From Opitutales bacterium (GTDB lineage: Bacteria; Verrucomicrobiota; Verrucomicrobiia; Opitutales; Seribacteraceae): a stretch of 64,000 nt of DNA. The stretch is from positions 29,397 to 93,396 of the forward strand of contig JAQWWZ010000018.1 of NCBI GenBank assembly GCA_029254745.1, written 5' to 3'. Of the stretch, positions 1 through 9,187 are shown piece after piece. A program made the position numbers and the translations under genes. Position 1 is the stretch's first letter, and each line of letters opens with the position of its first letter. The notes under the pieces were generated by a model, which ran no database searches, was not told where the DNA came from, and was given only the letters and a program-made list of their open reading frames with translations.

Positions 1-525
1 ATAAGTTACGCTGATGGGCAAACAACCAATGTTCGAATTTTGGAATCAACGCCGGGAGCATCTTATTCTGTAGCCCAGATTAATGACTCCGACCACTGCG
101 TTGTGATAAGTTTAGATAGAAATGATATTTTTAACCGTGAGAAGTATACTTTTAGAAATAAATTAATCAAAATAGAGGGCTTTACTAATATACTTTTAAT
201 ATCGGCAGAAAATAATTCTACATCCACGACCATTAAAGATAACGCAAGCTTAAGCCTATTAACTCAATCACTCTATGCCGAAAAGTTCTTACCTTCCAAT
301 TTTGGTAGACTCGGTTTGTGGTACCAAGGAGATTGGAACCCATGGGATTGTAATCTTGTCTTTAGAGATGAAAATAACGAGACCGTAGACAAACTGTATA
401 TCAGTATTGATAAGGGGAATGGGCAGTGGTTTGGAGGATTGGAAAGCGAAAGCACTACTTTTACTCTTGGAAATGGATTTATTAACTTGGCAAGTCAATT
501 TTTGCCTACTTTATCAGGTCAATAA
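1..525 (+). CDS. Unknown protein, 5'-truncated by window edge
   Basis: The reading frame is open from base 1, so the TTG at 40 used by the ORF track is probably not the real start and the gene begins outside the window. About 174 residues are visible. The segment is rich in Asn, Ser and Thr with alternating hydrophobic residues and ends in a run of aromatic and Gly residues (WYQGDW, GQWFGG), as in a beta-rich extracytoplasmic protein. No signal peptide or catalytic motif can be judged from a C-terminal fragment, and I do not recognise the family. It stops 3 bp before the AsmA-like gene begins, so the two are probably co-transcribed. Confidence 0.55.
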   Translation: MSYADGQTTNVRILESTPGASYSVAQINDSDHCVVISLDRNDIFNREKYTFRNKLIKIEGFTNILLISAENNSTSTTIKDNASLSLLTQSLYAEKFLPSNFGRLGLWYQGDWNPWDCNLVFRDENNETVDKLYISIDKGNGQWFGGLESESTTFTLGNGFINLASQFLPTLSGQ

Positions 526-528
526 CCA

Positions 529-3138
529 TTGTGGTTTCGCACTTTTAGCATGAGACCACAGGATGCCTACTCTTCGATCAAAAAAGAAGGGAAATCGATT
601 TTCTTAGCCCTTGCATTAGGTCTTTTATTACAAATATCTGCTTTGCTTGTGCTGAATACTAATTTCTTTATCCATGATAAAATTAGTGCCGCTATCATTC
701 AATTATTTAAAGATGAAAATTTGGAAATTAAAATTCACGATTTGAAGCTTAGATTTCCAAATGACATAAAAGTAAGGCACATCGTTGCCACAACAATAGA
801 TGGCACCATTTATGACATCAGCAATTTAACCTTACAAGTTAATCCTATCAAATTCATCTATGACTGGAAGATGGCAATCCAAGATGTAACATGTAGGGAA
901 ATAAAGATATTTCATGACCAAAAACAATTGGATGCAGAAAACCTTTTTATTCGAAATTATAATTCGAAAATAACTACTCGCTGCAACTTCAACTTTGGAA
1001 ACAAGTCAGTGGCATGGTGCGGGGTAATAAATAAACAAGGCTTATTGAAAAATATTTTAGATTCCCCAAAAGGAAGAAGAGTCCCAAAAGGAAAAATATT
1101 GAATACTATTTCTGATTTGAAAGAAGGACTGAACCTACAAGCTTTTGCATCGTTCTCCGATCACCTCGAAATTCATGTAACTGAGAGAAAACAGAACCCA
1201 TTCTCAGAACTTAATGCCGAAATTGGAATTTCATTTGAGCACAATAGTTTTCTACTTCGCTCATCTATCTCTGGCAGAGACTTTCTCGCGGGAAATTCTA
1301 CGCAAAAAGTAAGTATTCGATCCTTTCTGATGGAGAACGAGATTTCATTAAATAGAAGTGATTGGATATATTCATTGGGGTCTATGGAGTTAAACACCAT
1401 ACATGTGGAGGGACTTCTCCAAGGTACTCTCCCGGACCTTAAGTTACAGTTTTTCCTTACCCCGGAAAAACAAGAAGTATTACTGTTAAACCATTCAGAT
1501 TATTCAGATGGCAAAATTTTTCTTTCTAATAAAAATGCACAAGAGCAAATTGAGGGTAATATTTTATTAAAGCCTGATCTCTGTAATCTTGTTCTGAACC
1601 GCCCCTCAGATTCTGCTAGGTTATTGGAAGGAAGTGGGGTTGATATTGATATCATCCCGTCTTATAATAGTCATAATCCTACCATTTTTTGCTTTAATGT
1701 GAATGCAGAAAGATTTTCTCTTCTAGAGTCACCACCAGGAGATTTCAAATTCGATGGTGAAGTGGATAAAGATTTTAATCTTTTTATCCTCAACGCATTC
1801 GGTGCTTTCGGCAGAAGTAAAGCCACGGGAAGTTTTTTCCAAAAATGGTCTCCTCTGGCTTATAAATTTGACATTGAAGGTGTATGTTATCCACAAGATT
1901 TAAATGCATGGATGCCTAATTGGTGGGATCGCATATGGCCAGACTTTGAATTCCCCGATGAGACTCCTACAGGCAAGTTTATAATTGAAGGAATTTGGGG
2001 GGGGGCACCCGGCAATTCAGTTACTCTTGGTTCTGTTGAGGCGACTAATTTCAAATTCAGAAATTTGCCAATAACAAGTTCATCCATCCTCGTTGAGGTA
2101 GATGGCAATGCAACGAATATCGCGGGGAAATCTATCAAACACAAAAATAATTCGATTACAGGAAACCTTAAATTCCCAAGACAATTATCAGACTCGCCTT
2201 ATTTCCTAGAATTCGACTTTGACGGAGAATTCCCCCTAAACCTAGGCAGGGATGTACTCGGACCAAAAATAAAGAACAAGCTTTCTGACATCAATGCTAC
2301 CAGCATTGAATGTAAAGCAGCAGGTAAAATATTTCGGCAAAATGAAGGGAAGCACGAAGCCCTCGTCCAGGTAGACATTCGAAATGCAGAAGAATTTGAA
2401 TTTCACAAGATACCCTTAGGCGACCTCAAAGGAACCCTGAATTACGAAAACAATATTTTGAGTGGAAAGTTTAACGGAGTAGAGATCGGGCAAGGCCGCT
2501 CCAATTTAATTTTTGAACTCAATCAAACTGAACAGACTGAAAATCTTATGCTCAATCTCAGTTTAAATGAAGTAAATACAGAAAAGTTCTTAGAATCAGT
2601 TTCCCATTTAATCAGTCTTGAATCCCCCTTATCACGAGACGCTAATTTTTCCGGAAGCAATTCCAATTCTGACCTAAAAGATAGCAGGTTTAATCTTTCC
2701 CTTCATGCACAAGGACCTCCAGTCAACTTTCTGCAATTTGAAGGAGCAGGAAACTTAGAGTTAAGGCATAAAAGTTTAAGCCAAATTAATATTCTTGGTG
2801 GTCTGTCCTCAGAGTTATCGAAGTTATCGCCTATACCCATAGCATCCCTTAATTTTAATAACCTAAGGACTGCTTTTGAATTAGAAAATGAAATCATTAC
2901 ATTCTCGCCCTTGGAAATCACAGGTTCACTTTCGAGTATCTTATCGGAAGGAAGCGTAAATTTAGCCAGCGGGGATATTGATCTTATTTCAAGGCTGAAA
3001 GTGGTAGGAAATATTCCAATTCCCGGTCTCAAACAGATTATGAATCTGGCAGACCCCTTATCTAAAATTGCCCAATTTAGGATTACGGGACCTTGGAGCG
3101 ACCCAGATTGGAAAGTTCAAATAAATCCTCAACCTTAA
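529..3138 (+). CDS. AsmA-like envelope protein, membrane anchored
   Basis: A protein of 869 residues with one hydrophobic segment near residues 24-46, followed by a long Asn/Ser/Leu-rich beta-repeat body. The C-terminus (ASGDIDLISRLKVVGN, then a GPWSDPDWKVQ ending) is typical of AsmA/TamB-like C-terminal regions. Proteins of this superfamily are anchored in the inner membrane, span the periplasm and are implicated in lipid transport to, or assembly of, the outer membrane. This supports a diderm envelope. The track start is TTG at 529; ATG at 550 (seven codons in) is an alternative that still keeps the anchor, and neither has a clear Shine-Dalgarno. A G-run (gggggggg near 2000) lies inside the gene and is a plausible slippage site. 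The superfamily assignment is moderately sure; the substrate is unknown. Confidence 0.6.
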   Translation: MWFRTFSMRPQDAYSSIKKEGKSIFLALALGLLLQISALLVLNTNFFIHDKISAAIIQLFKDENLEIKIHDLKLRFPNDIKVRHIVATTIDGTIYDISNLTLQVNPIKFIYDWKMAIQDVTCREIKIFHDQKQLDAENLFIRNYNSKITTRCNFNFGNKSVAWCGVINKQGLLKNILDSPKGRRVPKGKILNTISDLKEGLNLQAFASFSDHLEIHVTERKQNPFSELNAEIGISFEHNSFLLRSSISGRDFLAGNSTQKVSIRSFLMENEISLNRSDWIYSLGSMELNTIHVEGLLQGTLPDLKLQFFLTPEKQEVLLLNHSDYSDGKIFLSNKNAQEQIEGNILLKPDLCNLVLNRPSDSARLLEGSGVDIDIIPSYNSHNPTIFCFNVNAERFSLLESPPGDFKFDGEVDKDFNLFILNAFGAFGRSKATGSFFQKWSPLAYKFDIEGVCYPQDLNAWMPNWWDRIWPDFEFPDETPTGKFIIEGIWGGAPGNSVTLGSVEATNFKFRNLPITSSSILVEVDGNATNIAGKSIKHKNNSITGNLKFPRQLSDSPYFLEFDFDGEFPLNLGRDVLGPKIKNKLSDINATSIECKAAGKIFRQNEGKHEALVQVDIRNAEEFEFHKIPLGDLKGTLNYENNILSGKFNGVEIGQGRSNLIFELNQTEQTENLMLNLSLNEVNTEKFLESVSHLISLESPLSRDANFSGSNSNSDLKDSRFNLSLHAQGPPVNFLQFEGAGNLELRHKSLSQINILGGLSSELSKLSPIPIASLNFNNLRTAFELENEIITFSPLEITGSLSSILSEGSVNLASGDIDLISRLKVVGNIPIPGLKQIMNLADPLSKIAQFRITGPWSDPDWKVQINPQP

Positions 3139-3207
3139 GTTTATCCTTTGCTAAAAATTTTAAATAAAGTATACATAGAAAATAATCGTTTATCATAACA
3201 ATCAAAT

Positions 3208-3212
3208 GGAGG
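3208..3212 (+). promoter_or_regulatory. Shine-Dalgarno site of accB
   Basis: GGAGG lies 9 nt before the TTG at 3222. It is one of the few strong ribosome-binding sites in this window and supports the TTG start for accB; the ATG at 3206 is in another frame. Confidence 0.6.
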
Positions 3213-3221
3213 AAATTAACT

Positions 3222-3665
3222 TTGGACTTAAGCGAACTTAAAGGGATCATTTCCTTAATGCAAAAATCTGATCTCACCGACCTAGAGATCGAAACTCAGG
3301 ACCTTAAATTAAGGTTAGGAAGACCTGGAGCAGGAGGTGTTGTGTCACATGCTATCTTACCTCAAGCGGTACCGCAGCCTGGTGCTTTGCCCGCAGCCCA
3401 ACCCTCACCGGTTCAACCAAGTGCTGACTCTTCTAACAATTTTAAATCGCCAATGGTTGGCACCTTTTATCGTAAACCCTCTCCCGACGACGCTGCATTC
3501 GTACAAGTTGGTGATCAAGTAAACAAAGGTGATATCCTTTGCATTATTGAGGCAATGAAGGTGATGAACGAAATACAGGCAGATGTAAGTGGTGAAGTTA
3601 CAGAAATAATGGCAGATGACGGCGACAGCGTGGAATACGGCCAACCTCTTTTTTCGATCAAATAG
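3222..3665 (+). CDS. accB: Biotin carboxyl carrier protein of acetyl-CoA carboxylase
   Basis: AccB carries the biotin that is carboxylated by AccC and delivers CO2 to acetyl-CoA to make malonyl-CoA, the first committed step of fatty-acid synthesis. The 147-residue protein has the expected layout: a short N-terminal helical region, a Pro/Ala-rich linker (about residues 45-70) and a C-terminal biotinyl domain with the EAMKVMNEI motif, whose Lys is the biotinylation site, and the KSPMVGTFY start. Translation starts at a TTG behind GGAGG. The gene is followed by accC after 14 bp, the common accBC arrangement. The carboxyltransferase genes accA and accD are not in the window. Confidence 0.95.
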   Translation: MDLSELKGIISLMQKSDLTDLEIETQDLKLRLGRPGAGGVVSHAILPQAVPQPGALPAAQPSPVQPSADSSNNFKSPMVGTFYRKPSPDDAAFVQVGDQVNKGDILCIIEAMKVMNEIQADVSGEVTEIMADDGDSVEYGQPLFSIK

Positions 3666-3679
3666 CCCATCCTTTATTT

Positions 3680-5059
3680 ATGATTCGCAAAATTCTCATA
3701 GCGAACCGAGGTGAAATCGCATTACGGATAGTTCGGGCTTGCCGTGAACTTGGAATAAGAACACTAGCGGTTTATTCAGAAGCCGACGAACAATCCTTAC
3801 ATGTACAGCTTGCTGATGAAGCTATTTGTATAGGGCCCGCACCCAGCAGTGAGAGTTATCTCCGAGCCGATCGTATCTTAAGTGCCGCAGAGCTAGCGGA
3901 TGTCGATGCCATCCATCCGGGTTATGGTTTCCTTTCTGAAAATGCCGAATTTGCTGAGCAATGTGAATCATGCGATATTACCTTCATCGGTCCTAAATCT
4001 GAAACTATCCGCCAAATGGGTCACAAGGCCCGAGCAAGAGAGACTGTTTCAAAGGCAGGTGTCCCCATTATTCCAGGAAGCGACGGCCCTGTTGACGATG
4101 AAAAAATAGCCGTCAAAACAGCGCAGAAAATTGGATTTCCAGTCATTATCAAAGCCGTGTCTGGTGGTGGTGGGCGTGGAATGAGAATTGCGCACAACGC
4201 CGCTACATTTGCCAAGGAATTTCAGTCAGCTCGCTTAGAAGCCGAAAAAGCTTTTGGGGATGGTTCACTTTATATAGAAAAATATTTGGAGGACCCGAGA
4301 CATATAGAATTTCAAATCTTAGCTGATCAACACGGAAATACCATTCACCTTGGGGAAAGAGATTGCTCAGTACAAAGAAGGCACCAAAAGGTAATTGAGG
4401 AATCCCCCTCCCCTTTTCTCGACAAAAGCCTGCGAAACAGGATGGGTAAGGCAGCCATCAAGGCTGCATTGGCCGCAGATTATGTAAACGCAGGAACCAT
4501 TGAATTTCTTGTTGATGCAAAAGGAAACTTCTACTTTATAGAAATGAACACCCGCATTCAAGTTGAACACGGAGTGACCGAAGAGGCAACCGGGATTGAC
4601 CTAATCAAGGAACAAATCCAAATAGCTTCAGGCAACCGCTTATCGTTTTCACAAAAAGACATTTCACTCACTAAACACGCTATTGAATGCCGAATCTGCG
4701 CTGAGAACCCTGCCAAGGGATTCATTCCATCCCCCGGCACCATCGACTTATACTACGCCCCTGGTGGTCACGGTGTTCGGGTTGATTCCCATGTTTATGG
4801 AGGCTACACCGTATCCCCTCATTATGATAGCATGATCTGTAAATTGATTACTTATGGACGAACCAGAAAAATTGCTTTAGATCGAATGTATCGAGCATTG
4901 AGTGAGTATTTGATAAGAGGGATTGATACAAATGTGGAGTTCGTAAAAGCGGTTATCCTCGACCCTGCCTTCAGGCAAGGAGAAGCGACAACCTCCTATG
5001 TAGAAGAATTTTTAGCACGCGCACCTAAAGAATTATTTGAAAAAAAACCGAAAGAGTAA
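3680..5059 (+). CDS. accC: Biotin carboxylase subunit of acetyl-CoA carboxylase
   Basis: An ATP-grasp enzyme that carboxylates the biotin on AccB with bicarbonate and ATP. The length (459 residues) is normal. The N-terminus [15 protein letters not shown], the Gly-rich ATP lid [11 protein letters not shown] (about residue 160) and the active-site block [10 protein letters not shown] (about 290) are all present. One small oddity is that the residue after QVEH is Gly, where most homologues have Pro (QVEHPVTE). The ATG start follows the accB stop by 14 bp. The operon continues into the Asp23-family gene 4 bp after the stop. Confidence 0.95.
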   Translation: MIRKILIANRGEIALRIVRACRELGIRTLAVYSEADEQSLHVQLADEAICIGPAPSSESYLRADRILSAAELADVDAIHPGYGFLSENAEFAEQCESCDITFIGPKSETIRQMGHKARARETVSKAGVPIIPGSDGPVDDEKIAVKTAQKIGFPVIIKAVSGGGGRGMRIAHNAATFAKEFQSARLEAEKAFGDGSLYIEKYLEDPRHIEFQILADQHGNTIHLGERDCSVQRRHQKVIEESPSPFLDKSLRNRMGKAAIKAALAADYVNAGTIEFLVDAKGNFYFIEMNTRIQVEHGVTEEATGIDLIKEQIQIASGNRLSFSQKDISLTKHAIECRICAENPAKGFIPSPGTIDLYYAPGGHGVRVDSHVYGGYTVSPHYDSMICKLITYGRTRKIALDRMYRALSEYLIRGIDTNVEFVKAVILDPAFRQGEATTSYVEEFLARAPKELFEKKPKE

Positions 5060-5063
5060 GCAA

Positions 5064-5513
5064 ATGAGTAACAAAAAAAAGGATGACAGTATTGAAGATT
5101 CAATCCCAACAATCTCTGGAGAATCAAGCGAACTTGGGTGCATTCGCATTAATCACAGTGTCGTTGCTGGAATTGTCCGCCTTGCCACTCAATCTGTTAC
5201 GGGCGTGGTCAATGTTGGAGGTGGTGGAGTAGTCGAAGGTTTAACTGACTTTTTCTCTAAAAAGGAATCCGAACGAGGCGTAAAAGTTGCTGAAGCAAAG
5301 GATGGAGGTTATGATATTGAGGTACGCGTGGTACTTGAGTTTGGTGTTGATTTGGCAAAAGTGGGCGTAGCCATACAGGAGGCGGTTCGGGATCAAATTT
5401 TGGCCATGACTGGAAATCATTCAAAAAACATTGATGTTGTGATCGATGACATCAAAATGGATTCTTCTGATAAAGATGATGACGAGATCCAGTGGGATGC
5501 AAAAACAGACTAG
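5064..5513 (+). CDS. Asp23/Gls24 (DUF322) family protein
   Basis: The track starts this ORF at TTG 5037 inside accC, but ATG 5064, 4 bp after the accC stop, is the more natural start (149 residues). The body has the Asp23 pattern: INHSVVAGIVRLATQSVTGVV, a Gly-rich turn, then IEVRVVLEFGVDLAKVGVAIQEAVRDQI and a VDVVIDDI-like end, with a charged tail. In Firmicutes this family includes Asp23, a membrane-associated alkaline-shock protein, and YqhY, encoded directly behind accBC, the same position as here. Its biochemical role is unknown. The next gene encodes a related protein with a membrane anchor, so the two probably form a membrane-tethered complex (inference). Confidence 0.8.
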   Translation: MSNKKKDDSIEDSIPTISGESSELGCIRINHSVVAGIVRLATQSVTGVVNVGGGGVVEGLTDFFSKKESERGVKVAEAKDGGYDIEVRVVLEFGVDLAKVGVAIQEAVRDQILAMTGNHSKNIDVVIDDIKMDSSDKDDDEIQWDAKTD

Positions 5514-5530
5514 CCCTGCATGACTAATTT

Positions 5531-5968
5531 GTGATTTTTGAAAAAATAAAAAGTTTTCTTAATTGGTCTTATCCAGAAGCCATACAAAGCCCCTACTATT
5601 GGTACGTATTTGCTCTTTTTCTTGCCTTAGTTGTTACACTTTGGGTGCTTAGTAAAATGAAAACGGAATTGCTTCCTGTTTTTAAAGATGAAGAAGGAGT
5701 TGTTCAAATCACCCCCCACGCCCTTCATGAACTCGTAAAAAAGACCTGCGAAGATATGGCCGGTATCTACAGCCCAAATACCGGCATTAAAAAGAGAGGA
5801 AGCGCTATACGACTCGATGTACAATTGCGAATCCAAACTGACTGCAATGTACAGGAGACTAGACTAGAACTTAAGAGAAGGCTTGAAGAAGTGATGATTA
5901 AAAAGCTAAACTTCGATAATTTTGATGGCGTTGATATTCTCATCAAAGGATTTCAAACCAAAAAATAG
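5531..5968 (+). CDS. AmaP-like membrane anchor related to Asp23
   Basis: A protein of 145 residues from a GTG start. One transmembrane helix lies near residues 23-42 (YYWYVFALFLALVVTLWVL), followed by a cytoplasmic domain with an Asp23-like fold pattern (VQITPHALHELVKKTCEDMAG, then DVQLRIQTDCNVQETRLELKRRLEEV). In staphylococci AmaP anchors Asp23 to the membrane; the arrangement here of a soluble Asp23 protein followed 17 bp later by a membrane-anchored relative suggests the same relationship. The final codons form part of an inverted repeat shared with the end of the convergent gcvT. Family confidence is moderate because the domain is divergent. Confidence 0.65.
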   Translation: MIFEKIKSFLNWSYPEAIQSPYYWYVFALFLALVVTLWVLSKMKTELLPVFKDEEGVVQITPHALHELVKKTCEDMAGIYSPNTGIKKRGSAIRLDVQLRIQTDCNVQETRLELKRRLEEVMIKKLNFDNFDGVDILIKGFQTKK

Positions 5969-5981
5969 TTTTCTATTTTTT
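5960..5981. terminator. A/T-rich inverted repeat spanning two convergent stop codons
   Basis: AAAAAATAG, a TTTT spacer and the exact complement CTATTTTTT form a perfect 9-bp stem. The TAG stop of the AmaP-like gene is in the left arm and the TAG stop of gcvT (minus strand) is in the right arm. T-runs follow in both directions, so a weak bidirectional terminator is plausible. The stem is almost entirely A-T, so the thermodynamic case is modest. Confidence 0.4.
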
Positions 5982-7067
5982 CTGTAGCTCTCGGAGAATA
6001 GGTGCACAGGTTGATATTTCAACCTCACTTCCCCGCACATCAGCAAAATAAGTATCTCCTTGTTTGGCACCTATCTTTGCGTTAATGAGCGCACTACCAA
6101 TGGGTTGCCCAGCGCAGGGTGAGTAGCCACCAGATAAAGTTTTGCCAACTTGTGTGTGACTATCTGAAATTATAGAGCCAGCCCGCGGAATTCTTCTTCC
6201 CTTCACACGGAAATATTTCACAAGTGGCTTCGTGGCATCATGGAACTGTTCGATTAATGCTTCTTTTCCTACAAAGTCTTTCTTACTCAAATCCACACTC
6301 CACTTTAGGCCAGCCTGCAGTGGTGATATTTCTTCCGATAATTCATGGCCGTAAAGAGGAAATCCAGCCTCAAGCCTTAAACTGTCTCGTGCCGCAAGCC
6401 CAGCCCATGATGCTCCTGTGGCAAAGCATAAGTTGTCAAGTGCCTCTGCGACAGGGAGTAGAGTATTCTGCTCACAATAAAGCTCATAGCCATCCTCTCC
6501 AGTATAGCCGGTCCTGGCCACAATTACTTCGGTTGAATTAAAGGTAAAACTACCGAAATCCATTTTTTGAAGAAGTGAGATTTTATCACCCAAAACAGCA
6601 CCAAGTATCTCCTGACTTCTAGGTCCTTGCACCGCAAGCTGTCCAAATTTATCAGATACATTAACCACCTGACACTCGAAATTATTGGAAATTTCCAAAA
6701 GATGCTGATAATCCTTTTCAGTATTGGATGCATTCACACAAAGGAAATAGTTTTCTTCATTAATCTTGTAACAAATAAGATCATCAATGGTTCCACCGAG
6801 ATGATTGCAAAGAGGTGAATAAATCCCTTTCCCCACAGAAAACTTCTTGATATTTTGGGTTAAAACAAACGATAAAAAGTCTGTGGCTTCCTTACCTTTT
6901 ACTTCAATTTCACCCATATGACTTACATCAAAGAATGTGGCTTTCTCCCTTGTGAGTAAATGCTCATCAATCGAACTTCCATAAGATATGGGCATTGCCC
7001 AACCTGCAAAGGTAGCAAACTTGGCACCTTTAGATTGGTGAAAAGAGTGTAACTGAAGAGTTTTCAT
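5973..7067 (-). CDS. gcvT: Aminomethyltransferase (glycine cleavage T-protein)
   Basis: GcvT transfers the methylene group from aminomethyl-lipoyl H-protein to tetrahydrofolate, releasing ammonia. The length is 364 residues, normal for GcvT. Recognisable blocks are FDVSHMGEIEVKG near residue 48, GYTGEDGYELY near 190 and LAARDSLRLEAGFPLYGHEL near 225, plus the C-terminal barrel (VGKTLSGGYSP). The other glycine-cleavage genes (gcvH, gcvP) are not in the window. It is divergent from the CNNM gene with 95 bp between; I see no glycine riboswitch in that space. Confidence 0.92.
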   Translation of the reverse strand: MKTLQLHSFHQSKGAKFATFAGWAMPISYGSSIDEHLLTREKATFFDVSHMGEIEVKGKEATDFLSFVLTQNIKKFSVGKGIYSPLCNHLGGTIDDLICYKINEENYFLCVNASNTEKDYQHLLEISNNFECQVVNVSDKFGQLAVQGPRSQEILGAVLGDKISLLQKMDFGSFTFNSTEVIVARTGYTGEDGYELYCEQNTLLPVAEALDNLCFATGASWAGLAARDSLRLEAGFPLYGHELSEEISPLQAGLKWSVDLSKKDFVGKEALIEQFHDATKPLVKYFRVKGRRIPRAGSIISDSHTQVGKTLSGGYSPCAGQPIGSALINAKIGAKQGDTYFADVRGSEVEISTCAPILRELQKK

Positions 7068-7162
7068 AATGTTGGATTCTTACTTGCTTGCCTTATTTTT
7101 ACAGCAATATTTCATGGTTTTAATGTACCTAGGTTTTGTAAAGACCAACTAAGAAATATGCA

Positions 7163-8230
7163 ATGTCTTTGGAATTAGTCACTGCAGTATCCCTCACCAT
7201 CGGGATTTCTGCTCTATGCTCAACGCTAGAAGCGATGATTTTAAGTATAACCTCGGCTGAACTTGAAAATCTTAAAATTGCATCTCCTAGAAGAGGAAAC
7301 TTATTAGCAAAATTTAGAAATGAATTAGAGGAGACCAGTTCCGCTATCTTAAGTTTAAACACAATAGCCAATACGCTTGGTGCAACGCTGGTGGGAGGAA
7401 TTGCAGAAAAATCCCTTGGAGGTGATGGTAATAATTTGTTTATTTTCGCCATCGGCATGACACTTGGGATCCTGTTTTTTGCAGAGATTTTGCCGAAAAA
7501 CCTGACAGTATCTTATCGCTCTGAAATGATCGGTAATCTGGTTTACCCACTTTGGGCTGTGAGAATTATAATGACTCCATTTTCCAAAGTTTGTAAAGCT
7601 ACTGTACAGGCTTTCGTTCCTGCTAAAGAAAAAGATGATGAAAGTGATGCGCAGGAGATTATTCTCCTCGCCCGAAAAGGGGCAAAAGAAGGCACACTGA
7701 CCAGTCAGGAGAAGGACTGGATTACCAATGCACTGAAACTTGATAATATTGCTGTACATGAGATCATGACACCAAGAACTGTGATGTTTAGCCTGGATGA
7801 AGACTCAACAGTAAATGAAATATTCAAACGCCACCCCAATATTCCTTTTGCAAGAATTCCTGTATTTAAAGAATCGATTGATCACATTACTGGAGTCGTG
7901 AGAAGAAGGGACCTCCACAATTCAATTGTAGAAGAAAAAGCACACAAAACCCTGAAAGAAATTTCTTTAGAAGCTATCTTTATCCCTGAAAATGTATCTG
8001 CCGATAAAGCACTGCGCTTATTACTCACAGAGCATGTACAGTTATGCATAGTAGTCGATGAATTCGGGTCGGTTGTTGGGGTGCTTGCCATGGAAGACAT
8101 TATTGAAAGTATATTGGGTCAGGAAATTTTTGAACATGATGACATCGCGGTAGATATGAGAGAACTTGCAAAAAGAAAACACATGGAAAGATTAAGTTCC
8201 ACCAAACAAAACAGGGAGAACAGTATATAA
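7163..8230 (+). CDS. CNNM-domain / CBS-pair membrane protein (hemolysin C/CorC type)
   Basis: A protein of 355 residues. An N-terminal DUF21/CNNM membrane domain of three to four helices (about residues 1-150, with FFAEILPKNLTVSY, the typical EILPK motif) is followed by a CBS-domain pair (about 190-310: VHEIMTPRTVMFSL, then FGSVVGVLAMEDIIESILG). Family members such as CorC, YhdP and CNNM proteins act in Mg2+ export or homeostasis. The C-terminal CorC_HlyC domain found in longer homologues is absent; the protein ends in a short basic tail. The stop overlaps the lgt start (TAATG), so the two are translationally coupled. Confidence 0.8.
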   Translation: MSLELVTAVSLTIGISALCSTLEAMILSITSAELENLKIASPRRGNLLAKFRNELEETSSAILSLNTIANTLGATLVGGIAEKSLGGDGNNLFIFAIGMTLGILFFAEILPKNLTVSYRSEMIGNLVYPLWAVRIIMTPFSKVCKATVQAFVPAKEKDDESDAQEIILLARKGAKEGTLTSQEKDWITNALKLDNIAVHEIMTPRTVMFSLDEDSTVNEIFKRHPNIPFARIPVFKESIDHITGVVRRRDLHNSIVEEKAHKTLKEISLEAIFIPENVSADKALRLLLTEHVQLCIVVDEFGSVVGVLAMEDIIESILGQEIFEHDDIAVDMRELAKRKHMERLSSTKQNRENSI

Positions 8231-9090
8231 TGTTTCTCGCTGATCAGATTTCGCATTGGAGTCATAACCTAAGTCCATTCCTTTGGAAATTTCCAGATTC
8301 GTGGGGAAGCTGGGGTCCTGGTGGCATCAGGTGGTATGGGATTTCTTATCTTTTGGGCTTCATCGCAGCTTACTTCCTTCTTTTTTTATATTTCAAAAGA
8401 AACAAGAGCCCTTATGACTCCGAACAAATAATGAACCTTATGACCTTCCAGGTTCTTGGTGTTCTCATCGGGGGACGGTTGGGATACATCCTTCTTTATC
8501 AGTGGGAAAGTTTGGTTACGGATCCTTTTATGATCCTTCGTGTATGGGAAGGTGGGATGGCAAGCCATGGAGGGTTTATTGGCGTGGCGGTTGCCACAAT
8601 CTGGTATGCCAAGCATTCGAGGCAAACTATTTTTCCCATTGCCGATCTTTTGGTAAGCGTGGTTCCCCCAGGTATTTTTTTTGGAAGAATAGCAAATTTT
8701 ATTAACGGAGAATTATGGGGTAAAACAACGGATGTTTCATGGGGGGTACTCTTCCCTAAAGCCCCAGATTTTGTACTGGGTGTAGCCAGGCATCCATCTC
8801 AAATATACGCTGCATTGCTAGAAGGTTTACTGCCCTTTTTGGTCGTTCAGTATCGATTTTGGAAAACAGATATTTCTACCAACTACCCGGGCAGACTTTC
8901 GGGCGAATTTCTTATTCTCTACGCTTGTGCAAGAATATTTGGTGAAAATTTCAGACAACCTGATGCATCACTAATATTAGGATTCAGTAGAGGTCAGTTT
9001 TATTCTTTTTTCCTTTGTCTTGGCGGTTTCGTATTAATTTTTCTAAGCAGAAGATACTCACCAGGATCGAGAAAATCATCAAATCGATGA
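8230..9090 (+). CDS. lgt: Prolipoprotein diacylglyceryl transferase
   Basis: Lgt attaches diacylglycerol from phosphatidylglycerol to the lipobox cysteine of prolipoproteins in the inner membrane, the first step of lipoprotein maturation. The 286-residue protein has seven predicted membrane spans and the family motifs GGRLGYILLY, WEGGMASHGGFIGV (about residue 110), GRIANFINGELWG (about 155) and the R/H-containing ARHPSQIYAALLEG. The ATG overlaps the preceding stop by one base. Downstream is a 97-bp gap before mreB. Confidence 0.95.
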   Translation: MFLADQISHWSHNLSPFLWKFPDSWGSWGPGGIRWYGISYLLGFIAAYFLLFLYFKRNKSPYDSEQIMNLMTFQVLGVLIGGRLGYILLYQWESLVTDPFMILRVWEGGMASHGGFIGVAVATIWYAKHSRQTIFPIADLLVSVVPPGIFFGRIANFINGELWGKTTDVSWGVLFPKAPDFVLGVARHPSQIYAALLEGLLPFLVVQYRFWKTDISTNYPGRLSGEFLILYACARIFGENFRQPDASLILGFSRGQFYSFFLCLGGFVLIFLSRRYSPGSRKSSNR

Positions 9091-9187
9091 AATATTCCCA
9101 ATAAATCTTAAAAATTACCATAATGTGAGTTATTTGGCTTTGACTTAACTACGAAAAGAGAGAGAAATCATAAAGCTACAATTATAA

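Noticed and set aside
5037-5063. TTG 5037 as start of the Asp23-family gene
   Set aside because: It lies in the A-rich end of accC; ATG 5064 directly after the accC stop gives a standard-length family member.
7068-7162. Glycine riboswitch upstream of gcvT
   Set aside because: The divergent spacer is only 95 bp and shows none of the conserved glycine-aptamer cores.
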